Assembly (NCBI GenBank): GCA_021778975.1
Contig: JAJYBO010000069.1
Coordinates: 1-11,816, forward strand
Origin: Deltaproteobacteria bacterium
GTDB taxonomy: Bacteria; Desulfobacterota; Desulfobacteria; Desulfobacterales; Desulfatirhabdiaceae
Length of the DNA: 11,816 nt
Direction of reading: 5' to 3'
In this document: positions 1-6,333 of the stretch, piece by piece
Position numbering within the stretch: position 1 is the first letter of the stretch
Layout: each line of letters starts with the position of its first letter
The notes under the pieces: model-generated
Seen by the model: only the letters and a program-made list of their open reading frames with translations
Database searches by the model: none
Told to the model about the DNA's origin: nothing
Position numbers and translations under genes: made by a program

Positions 1-1
1 C

Positions 2-1198
2 AGCGAGGTTTCAGATATTCTTTTCGGAACGCCAACCCCCAGACCCGCCAGCGTCAATGTCGGCGTTCTCAAAAAAGATCAGGTCAATATCGTGGTTCAC
101 GGGCACAATCCGGTGGTTTCCGAGATGATCCTGCTGGCCGCCGCTTCGTCCGAGATGACACGGCTCGCCGAAGCCGCCGGCGCCACAGGCGTCAACCTGG
201 CCGGCGTCTGCTGCACCGGAAACGAGCTGCTGATGCGCCACGGCATTCCAATGGCCGGAAACCACCTCATGACGGAGCTGATTCTTTCCACCGGCGCGGT
301 GGACATGATGATCGTGGATTATCAGTGCATCATGCCGTCTTTAGGGCAGGTGGCGTCCTGCTATCATACCCGCATGATCAGCACCAGCGACAAAGCCCGG
401 TTCCCGGGAATGGAACACCGGGAATTCCATCCGGAAAACGCCGAGGAGCTGGCTAAACAGCTCATCCGGGAAGCCATCGAAAATTTCAGCCGGCGGGGCC
501 GCGTGTATGTGCCGGTCGAACCGGTTCAGTCCTTGGGCGGCTTTTCGGTGGAAGCCATTATCGCCGCGCTGGGCGGATCGGCCGCCCCGCTCATCGAGGC
601 CATCAAATCCGGAAAAATCCGCGGGGCCGCCGGTATCGTGGGCTGCAACAACCCGAAAATCCTTCATGACCACGGTCATGTGACCCTGGCCAGACGGCTT
701 GTCGAAAACGACATCCTGGTGGTGGATACCGGATGCGCCGCCATCGCCACGGCCAAAGCCGGACTCAAGATGCCGGAATCCATCCGCTTTGCAGGCCCGG
801 GGCTGAAAGAGGTGTGCGGCGCCCTGGGAATTCCGCCGGTGCTGCATCTGGGAAGCTGTGTGGACAACGTGCGCATTCTGGTGCTGGCTTCCGCGCTGGC
901 CAATGCGTTGAACGTGGATTTGAGCGATCTTCCCATTGCCGGAGCGGCGCCGGAGTGGTATTCGGAGAAAGCGGTTTCCATCGCCGCCTATTTTGTGGCC
1001 TCCGGCGTTTATACGGTGCTGGGGCCCATGCCGCCCATCGCCGGCAGCATGAACGTCGTCAAGCTGCTGACGGAAGGACTGAAAGATGTCGTGGGTGCGG
1101 TGTTCGCCGTGGAGCCGGATCCGGAAGCCGCCGCGGTTCTCATCCGGCGGCATGTCGAAGATCGAAGAAAAACGCTGGGGCTGGATTTTCGAGGGTAA
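2..1198 (+). CDS. cooS: Anaerobic carbon monoxide dehydrogenase catalytic subunit, 5' end cut off by the window
   Basis: This is the C-terminal 398 residues of a Ni-Fe CO dehydrogenase, which interconverts CO and CO2 in the cytoplasm with ferredoxin-type carriers. The family is about 630-670 residues long, so the N-terminal third with the B and D iron-sulfur clusters lies outside the window. The frame is open from base 2. Motifs matching the Ni-Fe-S C-cluster ligands are visible in order (fragment numbering): the His in VVHGHNP (about 35), Cys in GVCCTGNE (71), Cys in VDYQCIMP (109), Cys in GIVGCNNP (215), Cys in DTGCAA (245), Cys in GSCVDN (286), and the catalytic Lys in WYSEKAV (323). None is missing, so the enzyme looks active. 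The gene ends with TAA and nothing co-directional follows; the next gene is convergent. Whether upstream partners such as cooC, cooF or acetyl-CoA synthase genes exist cannot be seen. Identification is very secure. Confidence 0.97.
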   Translation, partial: SEVSDILFGTPTPRPASVNVGVLKKDQVNIVVHGHNPVVSEMILLAAASSEMTRLAEAAGATGVNLAGVCCTGNELLMRHGIPMAGNHLMTELILSTGAVDMMIVDYQCIMPSLGQVASCYHTRMISTSDKARFPGMEHREFHPENAEELAKQLIREAIENFSRRGRVYVPVEPVQSLGGFSVEAIIAALGGSAAPLIEAIKSGKIRGAAGIVGCNNPKILHDHGHVTLARRLVENDILVVDTGCAAIATAKAGLKMPESIRFAGPGLKEVCGALGIPPVLHLGSCVDNVRILVLASALANALNVDLSDLPIAGAAPEWYSEKAVSIAAYFVASGVYTVLGPMPPIAGSMNVVKLLTEGLKDVVGAVFAVEPDPEAAAVLIRRHVEDRRKTLGLDFRG

Positions 1199-1212
1199 CG
1201 TCGTGAGCCAGA

Positions 1213-1233
1213 GGGCGATCGCAAGGATCGCCC
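1213..1233. repeat. Short perfect palindrome between convergent genes, likely a dispersed repeat or weak terminator
   Basis: An 8-bp perfect stem (GGGCGATC / GATCGCCC) with the loop GCAAG lies 14 bases after the cooS stop and 47 bases before the J-domain gene's stop. On the plus strand a T-rich stretch (TTATTTTT) follows about 14 bases later, too far for a textbook intrinsic terminator. The extended sequence, read on the minus strand as GTAGGGGCGATCCTTGCGAT, resembles a palindromic dispersed repeat I recall from many anaerobe and delta-proteobacterial genomes. Only one copy is present here, so repeat status is inferred from recollection. It may also separate the two converging transcripts. 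Confidence 0.5.
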
Positions 1234-1280
1234 CTACGCTGGAAGGTTATTTTTGGGGAGGCAGGGAACTGGCCCATCCA

Positions 1281-2078
1281 TCATGACGACTTCTTCAATT
1301 TCGATGCAATCATCGCCTTGATTTTTTGAAACAGCGGTTCTTTCAAAGAAACCTTGAGATACAAATCTCCGGATGGAATTCCGTTCTTTCCGGCTTCTCC
1401 CATGCCTGCCAGTCGGATCTTCTGACCTTCCCGAACCCCTGGCGGAATCTTGACCACAAGCCTTCTGGAATAAGAACGCAGGTAGTAGGCGTAAGGACCG
1501 CCGGTTTTAGCCAGTTCAGGCTCGATGTGAATCACGTCGTAGTAGTCGGCGGCCTTTGGCGATTGTGTGCGATCTGCTTTTCGGGGAAGAATCTTCCGGG
1601 CTATCTTTCCTAATTTTTCAGTAATCATGGATTTATTGAGTATTGGCATTCCCATATCCCCATTGAAGACAAAACCACGGGCGTTGAATCTCTGCCCGCT
1701 GGTTTCGTAAGCTTTGTAATTCTGTCCGTAATATTCCTTGAAAATGGCGTCAAACCCCCGTATTCCAAATGACTTGGCCATTTCTTCGAATATCTGATGG
1801 ATATCTGACCCGCTGAATATGTCCTGCTCGGAATAAGTACTGCGGAAACGTCCGTAGGCGGCCTCGCCGTATTGGTGCTGAAGCGAATCGTATTCTTTGC
1901 GCTTCTGGGTGTTTGACAGAACCGCATAGGCTTCGTTGATGGCCTTCATGTTTTCGACACCGCTCGGATCCTTACACTGATCCGGATGGTATTTAAACGC
2001 CAGTTCACGATATGCGGTCTTGATCTGCCGGGATGTTGCATCTTTTGAAACGCCCAGCGTTTGATAATAATCTTTCAT
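1281..2078 (-). CDS. J-domain co-chaperone with a single short DnaJ-type C-terminal domain and no zinc finger
   Basis: A 265-residue Hsp40-type protein that should stimulate the ATPase of a DnaK partner in the cytoplasm. The J-domain fills residues 1-70, beginning MKDYYQTLGV and carrying the diagnostic HPD at 31-33. Residues 75-175 form a linker rich in aromatic and charged residues with no CxxCxGxG zinc-finger repeats. Residues 178-255 resemble the beta-rich DnaJ C-terminal domain I, including KIPPGVREGQKIRLAGMGEA and GDLYLKV. A second C-terminal domain and dimerisation region seem to be missing, since canonical DnaJ is about 370 residues. The tail is basic (KLKKSS). The ATG at 2078 is chosen because the J-domain starts there; the frame runs open 22 codons further, but that stretch includes the promoter's -10 box. 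The ribosome site is weak (AAGG four bases before ATG). The gene appears monocistronic. The client is unknown. Confidence 0.88.
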   Translation of the reverse strand: MKDYYQTLGVSKDATSRQIKTAYRELAFKYHPDQCKDPSGVENMKAINEAYAVLSNTQKRKEYDSLQHQYGEAAYGRFRSTYSEQDIFSGSDIHQIFEEMAKSFGIRGFDAIFKEYYGQNYKAYETSGQRFNARGFVFNGDMGMPILNKSMITEKLGKIARKILPRKADRTQSPKAADYYDVIHIEPELAKTGGPYAYYLRSYSRRLVVKIPPGVREGQKIRLAGMGEAGKNGIPSGDLYLKVSLKEPLFQKIKAMIASKLKKSS

Positions 2079-2143
2079 GGCGCCTTGCAAAAATAGGGGT
2101 TGTACAGGTAAACGCGTCCGACTTCCCTGCCCTGTATCCCGCA

Positions 2144-2173
2144 ATTATACCCTGTGCGTTCCCGAAAAGTCAA
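2144..2173 (-). promoter_or_regulatory. Sigma70-type promoter of the J-domain gene
   Basis: Read on the minus strand, TTGACT (2173-2168) and a perfect TATAAT (2149-2144) are separated by 18 bases. The predicted start near 2137 leaves a leader of about 59 bases before the ATG at 2078. No CIRCE-type heat-shock operator was seen nearby. Confidence 0.75.
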
Positions 2174-2285
2174 ACCGGATAGCCCTGTCATCATCCGAAT
2201 TTTCTTTGACTTTAGTGGTCACTTTGTTTTATGGATATCCATCTGTAACAATTCAACATGATGGTCTCGTAAAAAATCGAATTTC

Positions 2286-2383
2286 GGACGGCTTCGTAAA
2301 AAGTTCGCAGGCAAGGCGCGCAAATCCTTCGTCGTTGAAAGGATGCAGCACAACGCAGCATGCAGTTTTTTTACGAAGTCGTC
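2286..2383 (-). repeat. MITE-like palindromic repeat, copy A (short form, about 98 bp)
   Basis: The element starts with GGACGGCTTCGTAAAAAGTT and ends with TTTTTTACGAAGTCGTC, which are near-perfect terminal inverted repeats. Its reverse complement matches the element at 11692-11816: the outer ends and the GCAGGCAAGGCGCGCAAAT block align almost base for base, while about 28 bases containing an internal hairpin in the longer copy are absent here. It has no coding capacity. It ends 5 bases before the ribosome binding site of the following gene, so any plus-strand transcript starting upstream would carry it as a large stem-loop. A non-autonomous mobile element or REP-like repeat is the likely nature; no matching transposase is in the window. 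Confidence 0.8.
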
Positions 2384-2388
2384 AATAT

Positions 2389-2395
2389 GGTGAGG
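2389..2395 (+). promoter_or_regulatory. Ribosome binding site fixing the gamma carbonic anhydrase start
   Basis: GGTGAGG lies five bases before the ATG at 2401. It selects this start over the longer open frame that runs upstream through the repeat to 2077. Confidence 0.7.
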
Positions 2396-2400
2396 CTTGT

Positions 2401-2919
2401 ATGATCATTGATCTGGGAGAGAAAAAGCCGATAATCGGCAAAAATGTATTCATCGCGCCCACGGCGGTAATTGTCGGCGAGGTTGAAATTCAGGATGGCG
2501 TCAGCATCTGGTACGGCGCTGTTTTAAGAGGGGATATGGCGCCGATTTTTATCGGGGAAAATACCAATATTCAGGATAACTGCACCATTCATACCGATTA
2601 TGGCAAACCCGCGTATGTGGGTGAAAATGTCACGGTGGGACACAACGCCATCATCCACGGCTGCCATATCGAAGAATGCTGCCTGATTGGAATGGGGGCC
2701 ATTATATTGAACGACGCCAGAATTTTGAAAGGCTCTATCGTGGCGGCCGGTTCTTTGGTGAAATCCGCTCAGAAAGTGGGGCCATTTCATATGGTGGCCG
2801 GCGCGCCGGCTGTTTTCAAAAAAGCGTATTCTCCGGAAGATACGTCTCTGTTTACCGATCCGGTCGCTCACTATCTGCAACTTGCCGATATACATCGCAC
2901 CACCAGCCACAGTCGCTGA
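2401..2919 (+). CDS. Gamma-class carbonic anhydrase family protein (YrdA/CaiE-like left-handed beta-helix)
   Basis: A 172-residue cytoplasmic hexapeptide-repeat protein. The left-handed beta-helix covers roughly residues 10-150, with repeating I/V-G-x-x-x motifs such as IGKNVFI, VGEVEI, IGENTNI and VGENVTV. The gamma carbonic anhydrase residues are all present: Arg43 and Asp45 in VLRGDM, Gln58 and His64 in IQDNCTIH, and His81 and His86 in VGHNAIIHG. These correspond to the structural Arg/Asp/Gln and the three metal-binding His of archaeal Cam. The long acidic loop of Cam is missing, as in the YrdA/PaaY subgroup. Such proteins form trimers and bind zinc or iron. CO2 hydration is plausible and would suit a CO/CO2-metabolising cell, but many YrdA members have no demonstrated activity. 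The start follows a good ribosome site. The gene is single and ends at a shared terminator. Confidence 0.9.
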   Translation: MIIDLGEKKPIIGKNVFIAPTAVIVGEVEIQDGVSIWYGAVLRGDMAPIFIGENTNIQDNCTIHTDYGKPAYVGENVTVGHNAIIHGCHIEECCLIGMGAIILNDARILKGSIVAAGSLVKSAQKVGPFHMVAGAPAVFKKAYSPEDTSLFTDPVAHYLQLADIHRTTSHSR

Positions 2920-2970
2920 GCCGCACCCGAACTGCACCATCGGTCATTCCGATGTTCCGATGCATTCAAC

Positions 2971-3017
2971 AAAAAAAAGGCAATGACGATGATCCTCATG
3001 GTCACTGCCTTTTTTTT
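2971..3017. terminator. Bidirectional intrinsic terminator between the gamma carbonic anhydrase and cytochrome c3 genes
   Basis: Eight A residues, a stem GGCAATGAC / GTCACTGCC with one mismatch, extended inward by ATGA/TCAT around a TCC loop, then eight T residues. The A-run and T-run make it functional in both directions, fitting the convergent genes ending at 2919 and 3049. A smaller 6-bp hairpin (CATCGG / CCGATG) lies just upstream at 2938-2954. Confidence 0.85.
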
Positions 3018-3048
3018 GCTGCATACTGTTTTTTACATCATCGGCGCA

Positions 3049-3504
3049 TCAACCGGCTTTGGGATGGCATTTGATACAGGTTGTTGGCGCGGCGTTCGTG
3101 TTGTTCTTTTTGTTGTATTCTCTATGGCAGCCAATACACTTTTTGTGCATCGCTTCGGCATGATACTGCAACGTTTCTTTTTCCGTCAGTTTGGGGGCGT
3201 CTTTTCCTTTGGGTTTCTCGCCAGGCTTGTTGTGGCATTCGTAACAGGGTTGTACGTTATCGCCCGGTTTGAGATTGGTCAGCGGCTTGCCGTCCTTGTC
3301 ATGATGACAATCGCCACAGGTGTCCTTGTAGTCCGTCACATGTTTCTTGTGTGAGAACACAACAATGCCTTTCGTATGCTTGGGATAGAGTTTGGCATCC
3401 TCCATCTTGATGACATCGGGCGGGTTGGTTCCCGCATACAGCGCCACAGATCCAAACATAGCGGCAACCCCCACAACCATCGCAACCAACAATGACCTCT
3501 TCAT
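3049..3504 (-). CDS. Periplasmic tetraheme cytochrome c3 (class III cytochrome c)
   Basis: A 151-residue precursor of a small multiheme electron carrier that in sulfate reducers passes electrons between periplasmic hydrogenases or dehydrogenases and membrane complexes. A Sec signal peptide occupies residues 1-24 (MKRSLLVAM, hydrophobic core, cleavage near LYA|G). Four heme-binding CxxCH motifs follow: CGDCH (63-67), CYECH (87-91), CIGCH (123-127) and CIKCH (143-147). Further His residues suit bis-His axial ligation: His52 and His55 in FSHKKH, His68 beside the first motif, His115 and His120. All four motifs have two-residue spacing, whereas several Desulfovibrio cytochromes c3 mix CxxCH and CxxxxCH. 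The mature protein is Lys-rich and about 127 residues, normal for the class. AGGAGAG lies nine bases before the ATG. The gene lies 134 bases downstream of tatC on the same strand. Export should be by Sec, since no twin-arginine motif is present. Confidence 0.95.
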   Translation of the reverse strand: MKRSLLVAMVVGVAAMFGSVALYAGTNPPDVIKMEDAKLYPKHTKGIVVFSHKKHVTDYKDTCGDCHHDKDGKPLTNLKPGDNVQPCYECHNKPGEKPKGKDAPKLTEKETLQYHAEAMHKKCIGCHREYNKKNNTNAAPTTCIKCHPKAG

Positions 3505-3638
3505 GACGTTTTACTCTCCTTTCTCCTTTTTGTTGTTAATGGGATAAGCGTCACCGCATACCCGATGCAGTATCGAGATGTGCAGCCGCTTTCCTGGTTA
3601 GACATTGTAAAGCCATCCGGGGCCGGATCGGCGGTATC

Positions 3639-4439
3639 TCAGGTTTCCGTATTGTCTTCACCGCTTTCATGTTCTTCATTATGTTCGGGAATATCCGCTT
3701 CCGGAATATCTTCCGCCGGTTTTTTGGAAGCGAATATCCGTGCGCCGATGATGCCGATTTCGTATAGCGCAACCATGGGAACCGCCATAAGCGTCTGGGA
3801 AACAACGTCCGGCGGCGTCAATATAGCTGCAACAATGAAACAGACAAGTATGGCATATTTTCTGTTTTTGGTTAAAAAGTCAATGGAAATAATCCCCAGC
3901 TTGACGAAAAACACGATCACCAGCGGAAGCTCGAACACCAGCCCAAACGCCAGCAGAAATGTGGACGCCAGACTGAGATATTCGCTCATGGTAGGGAGCG
4001 GACGGATGGTATCGGTAGCGAAACTGAGGAAGAAATGAAATCCGAGGGGGAAAACGACGACGTACCCAAAAACGGCGCCGCCAATGAAAAAAAGCACAGA
4101 GAAAAAAAGAATCGGCCCCAGCATCCGCCGCTCTTTGTGATAAAGCCCGGGCGCTACGAACATCCAGAATTGATAGAGAATGACCGGCGCCGCCAGCACA
4201 ATGCCCGCCAGGAGGGCCACCCGCAGGTAGGTGAAAAAGGCTTCCGGCAGATTGGTGTAAATCAGGTTTTCGCCGGGCTTCATGGCTGAAATCAGCGGAT
4301 AGGTCAAAAATTTGAACAGCCATTCTTTGAAGCAATACGAAACGATGAATCCAACGATTACGGCAACTATGCAGATAATCAGACGTTTTCTGAGTTCTTC
4401 CAGGTGATCGGTAAAGGGAATCTTGTCTTTCTCTTGCAT
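3639..4439 (-). CDS. tatC: Twin-arginine translocase subunit TatC
   Basis: A 266-residue inner-membrane protein, the receptor subunit of the Tat system that exports folded cofactor-containing proteins. The N-terminal cytoplasmic signature FTDHLEELRKRL (9-20) includes the conserved Glu15 region that binds the RR signal. Six hydrophobic segments are visible at about 21-37, 72-92, 108-131, 155-178, 194-209 and 215-233. Other family landmarks are PGLYHKERR (97-105), Glu170 in FELPL, and LTPPDVVSQ (208-215) with its conserved Asp. The C-terminal tail (about 238-266) is strongly acidic and hydrophilic, longer than the minimal family core. The start at 4439 lies 18 bases after the tatB stop, so the two genes form an operon. 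Length and motifs are normal for a functional TatC. Confidence 0.97.
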   Translation of the reverse strand: MQEKDKIPFTDHLEELRKRLIICIVAVIVGFIVSYCFKEWLFKFLTYPLISAMKPGENLIYTNLPEAFFTYLRVALLAGIVLAAPVILYQFWMFVAPGLYHKERRMLGPILFFSVLFFIGGAVFGYVVVFPLGFHFFLSFATDTIRPLPTMSEYLSLASTFLLAFGLVFELPLVIVFFVKLGIISIDFLTKNRKYAILVCFIVAAILTPPDVVSQTLMAVPMVALYEIGIIGARIFASKKPAEDIPEADIPEHNEEHESGEDNTET

Positions 4440-4457
4440 GAGAGCGTTTGTCCTGTA

Positions 4458-4784
4458 TCAGCTTACGGTATGCGTTTGTTTGTCTGAAGGTTGGGAGGCG
4501 GGTGCTTCTCCCGAAGGTGGCGTCGGAGATACCGGAGGCGTTTGGGGGTCGGAATGCTGGCGTTCTGAGGGATCATAGCCGGAATTCATTTCTGAAAAAG
4601 ACTTTTTTATGTCTTTTAACCCACTGTCCACATCCATGGATACCTTGATTTCGTTTGTCGCCCGCCGGATTTCATTCAACGCCTTTCCTATAAATCGTGC
4701 GACTTCGGGCAGTTTCTGAGGTCCCAGCACGATTAAAGCGATCACCAGAATCAGCAGTATTTCAGACATACCGATACCGAACAT
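4458..4784 (-). CDS. tatB: Twin-arginine translocase subunit TatB (TatA/B family)
   Basis: A 108-residue single-span membrane protein that works with TatC in recognising Tat substrates. It has a short periplasmic N terminus, one membrane helix (about 6-20), the hinge LGPQKLPE (20-27), an amphipathic helix (28-48), and a Pro/Ser-rich cytoplasmic tail (70-105). Glu8 and the Leu-Gly-Pro hinge favour TatB; TatA usually has a Phe-Gly hinge. The family split is imperfect outside enterobacteria, so a TatA or dual role is possible, particularly because no separate tatA is in the window. The start at 4784 is set by the family N terminus and a strong GGAGG site seven bases upstream; the frame is open 34 codons further but that part overlaps the leader. 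It is followed closely by tatC. Confidence 0.9.
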   Translation of the reverse strand: MFGIGMSEILLILVIALIVLGPQKLPEVARFIGKALNEIRRATNEIKVSMDVDSGLKDIKKSFSEMNSGYDPSERQHSDPQTPPVSPTPPSGEAPASQPSDKQTHTVS

Positions 4785-4791
4785 GAATATT

Positions 4792-4796
4792 CCTCC
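4792..4796 (-). promoter_or_regulatory. Ribosome binding site fixing the tatB start
   Basis: On the minus strand GGAGG sits seven bases before the ATG at 4784, favouring this start over upstream in-frame codons as far as 4886. Confidence 0.75.
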
Positions 4797-4864
4797 GAGA
4801 ATGACCATCTGACGCTGCAACCAGCGATACATCATGCAGAGAACACCCCCTGCGATACTGGCCA

Positions 4865-4893
4865 CATATACTTTTTCTGTATTCAAGTGTCAA
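4865..4893 (-). promoter_or_regulatory. Sigma70-type promoter of the tatBC operon
   Basis: On the minus strand a perfect TTGACA (4893-4888) and TATATG (4870-4865) are exactly 17 bases apart. Transcription would begin near 4858, giving a leader of about 74 bases. No strong terminator separates tatC from cytochrome c3, so some read-through into the cytochrome gene is possible. Confidence 0.72.
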
Positions 4894-4996
4894 GAATGCA
4901 GCGCAATGCCGCGACAAGCCTGTCAGGTTGGGGAAGATTCGGGTCCGCGAAAGGAGAGATACGCGAGGTGTTTCCAGAATTTCGGAAACATAGAGA

Positions 4997-5024
4997 CCGG
5001 GACGCGGTGTTGCCCGCGTCCCGG
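4997..5024 (-). terminator. Strong GC-rich hairpin after alcohol dehydrogenase 1
   Basis: An 11-bp perfect stem (CCGGGACGCGG / CCGCGTCCCGG) around a six-base loop lies 14 bases past the stop of the gene ending at 5039. No clear U-run follows on the minus strand, so it may act as an mRNA 3' stabiliser or a rho-assisted terminator. It insulates the tatBC promoter from upstream transcription. Confidence 0.65.
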
Positions 5025-5038
5025 ATACAGGTCGGGGA

Positions 5039-6220
5039 TTACAACGCCGCCGTGTAAATCGCCTTTACATCGGCGTCTTTCGGACATCGCGGGTTGGTCA
5101 GGCCGCATGCGTCTTTCTGGGCATTGGTGGTCATGACATCAATATCTTCGGCTTTAACCGTTTTGCCGTAACGTTTGCCAAGTTCGACCAATCCTGCCGG
5201 AATCCGGATGTCGGCAGAAAGCTTCTGAATGGCCTCTATGGCCAGATCCGCCGCGTCGCGGGTGGAAAGCCCCTCGACATTTTCTCCCATCAACCGGGCA
5301 ATTTTGGCGAAGCGATCCATTTTGGCGATCAGGTTGAACCTGCATACATGGGGCAGCAAAATGGCGTTACATTCTCCATGCGGCAGATCATAGAAGCCGC
5401 CAAGCTGATGCGCCATCGCGTGAACATGTCCCAGGCTGGCGTTGTTGAAAGCCATACCTGCAAGATACTGGGCGTAGCACATCCCCTCGCGGGCGACGAT
5501 ATCGCCGCCATTGGCGACAGCCGGACGCAGATGCGTCGCGATAAGCTCGATGGCTTTTTCGGCGGCCGAATCGGTCATGGGGGTGGCGATGGTGGAAACA
5601 TAAGCTTCGACCGCGTGGGTGAGGGCATCCATACCGGTTGCAGCGGTCAGCGCCGGCGGCATCCCCATCATCAGAAGCGGATCGTCCAGAGCGATGCCAG
5701 GGGTAACCCGCCAATCCACAATCGCCATTTTCACCTTTCGTTTCGTGTCGGTGATGATGCAAAACCGGGTCATTTCGGATGCGGTGCCAGCGGTCGTATT
5801 CACGGCGACGTAAGGCGGCATGGGGTTGGAAGATTTGTCAACGCCCTCAAAGTCTTGAATTCTGCCGCCATTCGCGATCACCAGACCGACGCCCTTGCCA
5901 CAGTCGTGCGAACTTCCGCCTCCCAGTGTAATCAAGCTGTCACAAGCATTCTTTTTATAGACATCAACGCCCGCATGGACATTGGCGTCGGTCGGATTGG
6001 GAATGGTTTCATCGTAAACGACATATTTCATTCCCGCCTGTTCCAGCAGATCGGTGATCTGTTTGGTGATGCCCGCGCCGGTAATGCCCTTGTCGGTGAC
6101 AATCAATGGTTTGCTGCCGCCAAGCACCTTTATTTTATTAGGAATTTCTTTGGAAGCGCCAATACCGATCAGGGTGACACTGGGAATGAAATAACCGTAA
6201 ACTTCTTCACGAATAGCCAT
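5039..6220 (-). CDS. Iron-containing (group III) alcohol dehydrogenase, methanol dehydrogenase-like, NAD-dependent (ADH1)
   Basis: A 393-residue cytoplasmic enzyme that should interconvert primary alcohols and aldehydes with NAD(H). The N-terminal nucleotide-binding domain (about 1-185) carries LGGGSSHDCGKG (99-110). The C-terminal helical domain holds the metal site: Asp198 and His202 in GMDALTHAVEAY, and His267 and His281 in HAMAHQLGGFYDLPHG. Their spacings match the Asp/His/His/His ligands of FucO, so the site is intact. Length is typical for this family. The start has an AGAGAGG site about six bases upstream. Among characterised relatives it most resembles Bacillus methanolicus Mdh and the abundant Desulfovibrio alcohol dehydrogenase; the actual substrate cannot be read from sequence. 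It is single, bounded by the 4997-5024 hairpin downstream and a predicted sigma54 promoter upstream, and it is a paralogue of the dehydrogenase at 9195-10343. Confidence 0.95.
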   Translation of the reverse strand: MAIREEVYGYFIPSVTLIGIGASKEIPNKIKVLGGSKPLIVTDKGITGAGITKQITDLLEQAGMKYVVYDETIPNPTDANVHAGVDVYKKNACDSLITLGGGSSHDCGKGVGLVIANGGRIQDFEGVDKSSNPMPPYVAVNTTAGTASEMTRFCIITDTKRKVKMAIVDWRVTPGIALDDPLLMMGMPPALTAATGMDALTHAVEAYVSTIATPMTDSAAEKAIELIATHLRPAVANGGDIVAREGMCYAQYLAGMAFNNASLGHVHAMAHQLGGFYDLPHGECNAILLPHVCRFNLIAKMDRFAKIARLMGENVEGLSTRDAADLAIEAIQKLSADIRIPAGLVELGKRYGKTVKAEDIDVMTTNAQKDACGLTNPRCPKDADVKAIYTAAL

Positions 6221-6297
6221 AATATACCTCTCTTTGCTCAGAATGTTGTTTAAAAGTGACGGCTTTACAAAAACCCAATTTTTGAATTGCCATCCAT

Positions 6298-6330
6298 TTG
6301 TTATAAGCGCTTCAAAGCGTTTATGAACAA
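6298..6330. promoter_or_regulatory. Imperfect inverted repeat overlapping the predicted transcription start of alcohol dehydrogenase 1
   Basis: TTGTTATAAGCGCTT and AAAGCGTTTATGAACAA are imperfect inverses, with a perfect CGCTT/AAGCG core. The repeat overlaps the predicted start near 6323, so it could be an operator or form a hairpin at the 5' end of the transcript. Function is inferred only. Confidence 0.35.
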
Positions 6331-6333
6331 TAG

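Larger units (their letters stand above)
2079..2400. other. Divergent intergenic region between the J-domain gene and the gamma carbonic anhydrase gene
   Basis: This 322-base gap holds the minus-strand sigma70 promoter (2144-2173), a 12-bp perfect palindrome ATGGATATCCAT at 2231-2242, a terminus-like repeat fragment at 2260-2278 and the palindromic repeat at 2286-2383. A possible plus-strand promoter has TTGACT at 2206-2211 and TTTTAT at 2227-2232, but the 15-base spacing and weak -10 make it unconvincing. No coding sequence is supported here. Confidence 0.6.

Noticed and set aside
341..1153. 270-codon minus-strand frame opposite cooS
   Set aside because: The plus frame carries every C-cluster motif, so this is a composition-driven shadow.
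2077..2400. N-terminal extension of the gamma carbonic anhydrase frame
   Set aside because: The extension runs through the repeat and the opposite promoter; the family N terminus and the ribosome site place the start at 2401.
3615..3628. ATCCGG/CCGGAT palindrome just after tatC, considered as a terminator
   Set aside because: The loop would be only two bases and no U-run follows in the minus direction, so it is not a convincing terminator.
4785..4886. N-terminal extension of TatB by 34 codons
   Set aside because: TatB proteins begin directly before the membrane helix (MFGIG), a strong ribosome site precedes 4784, and the extension overlaps the leader and promoter.
5348..6253. 301-codon open frame on the plus strand opposite alcohol dehydrogenase 1
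   Set aside because: It is the antisense shadow of a gene with full family motifs; its translation has no recognisable domain and is rich in His, Arg and Gly as expected of such shadows.
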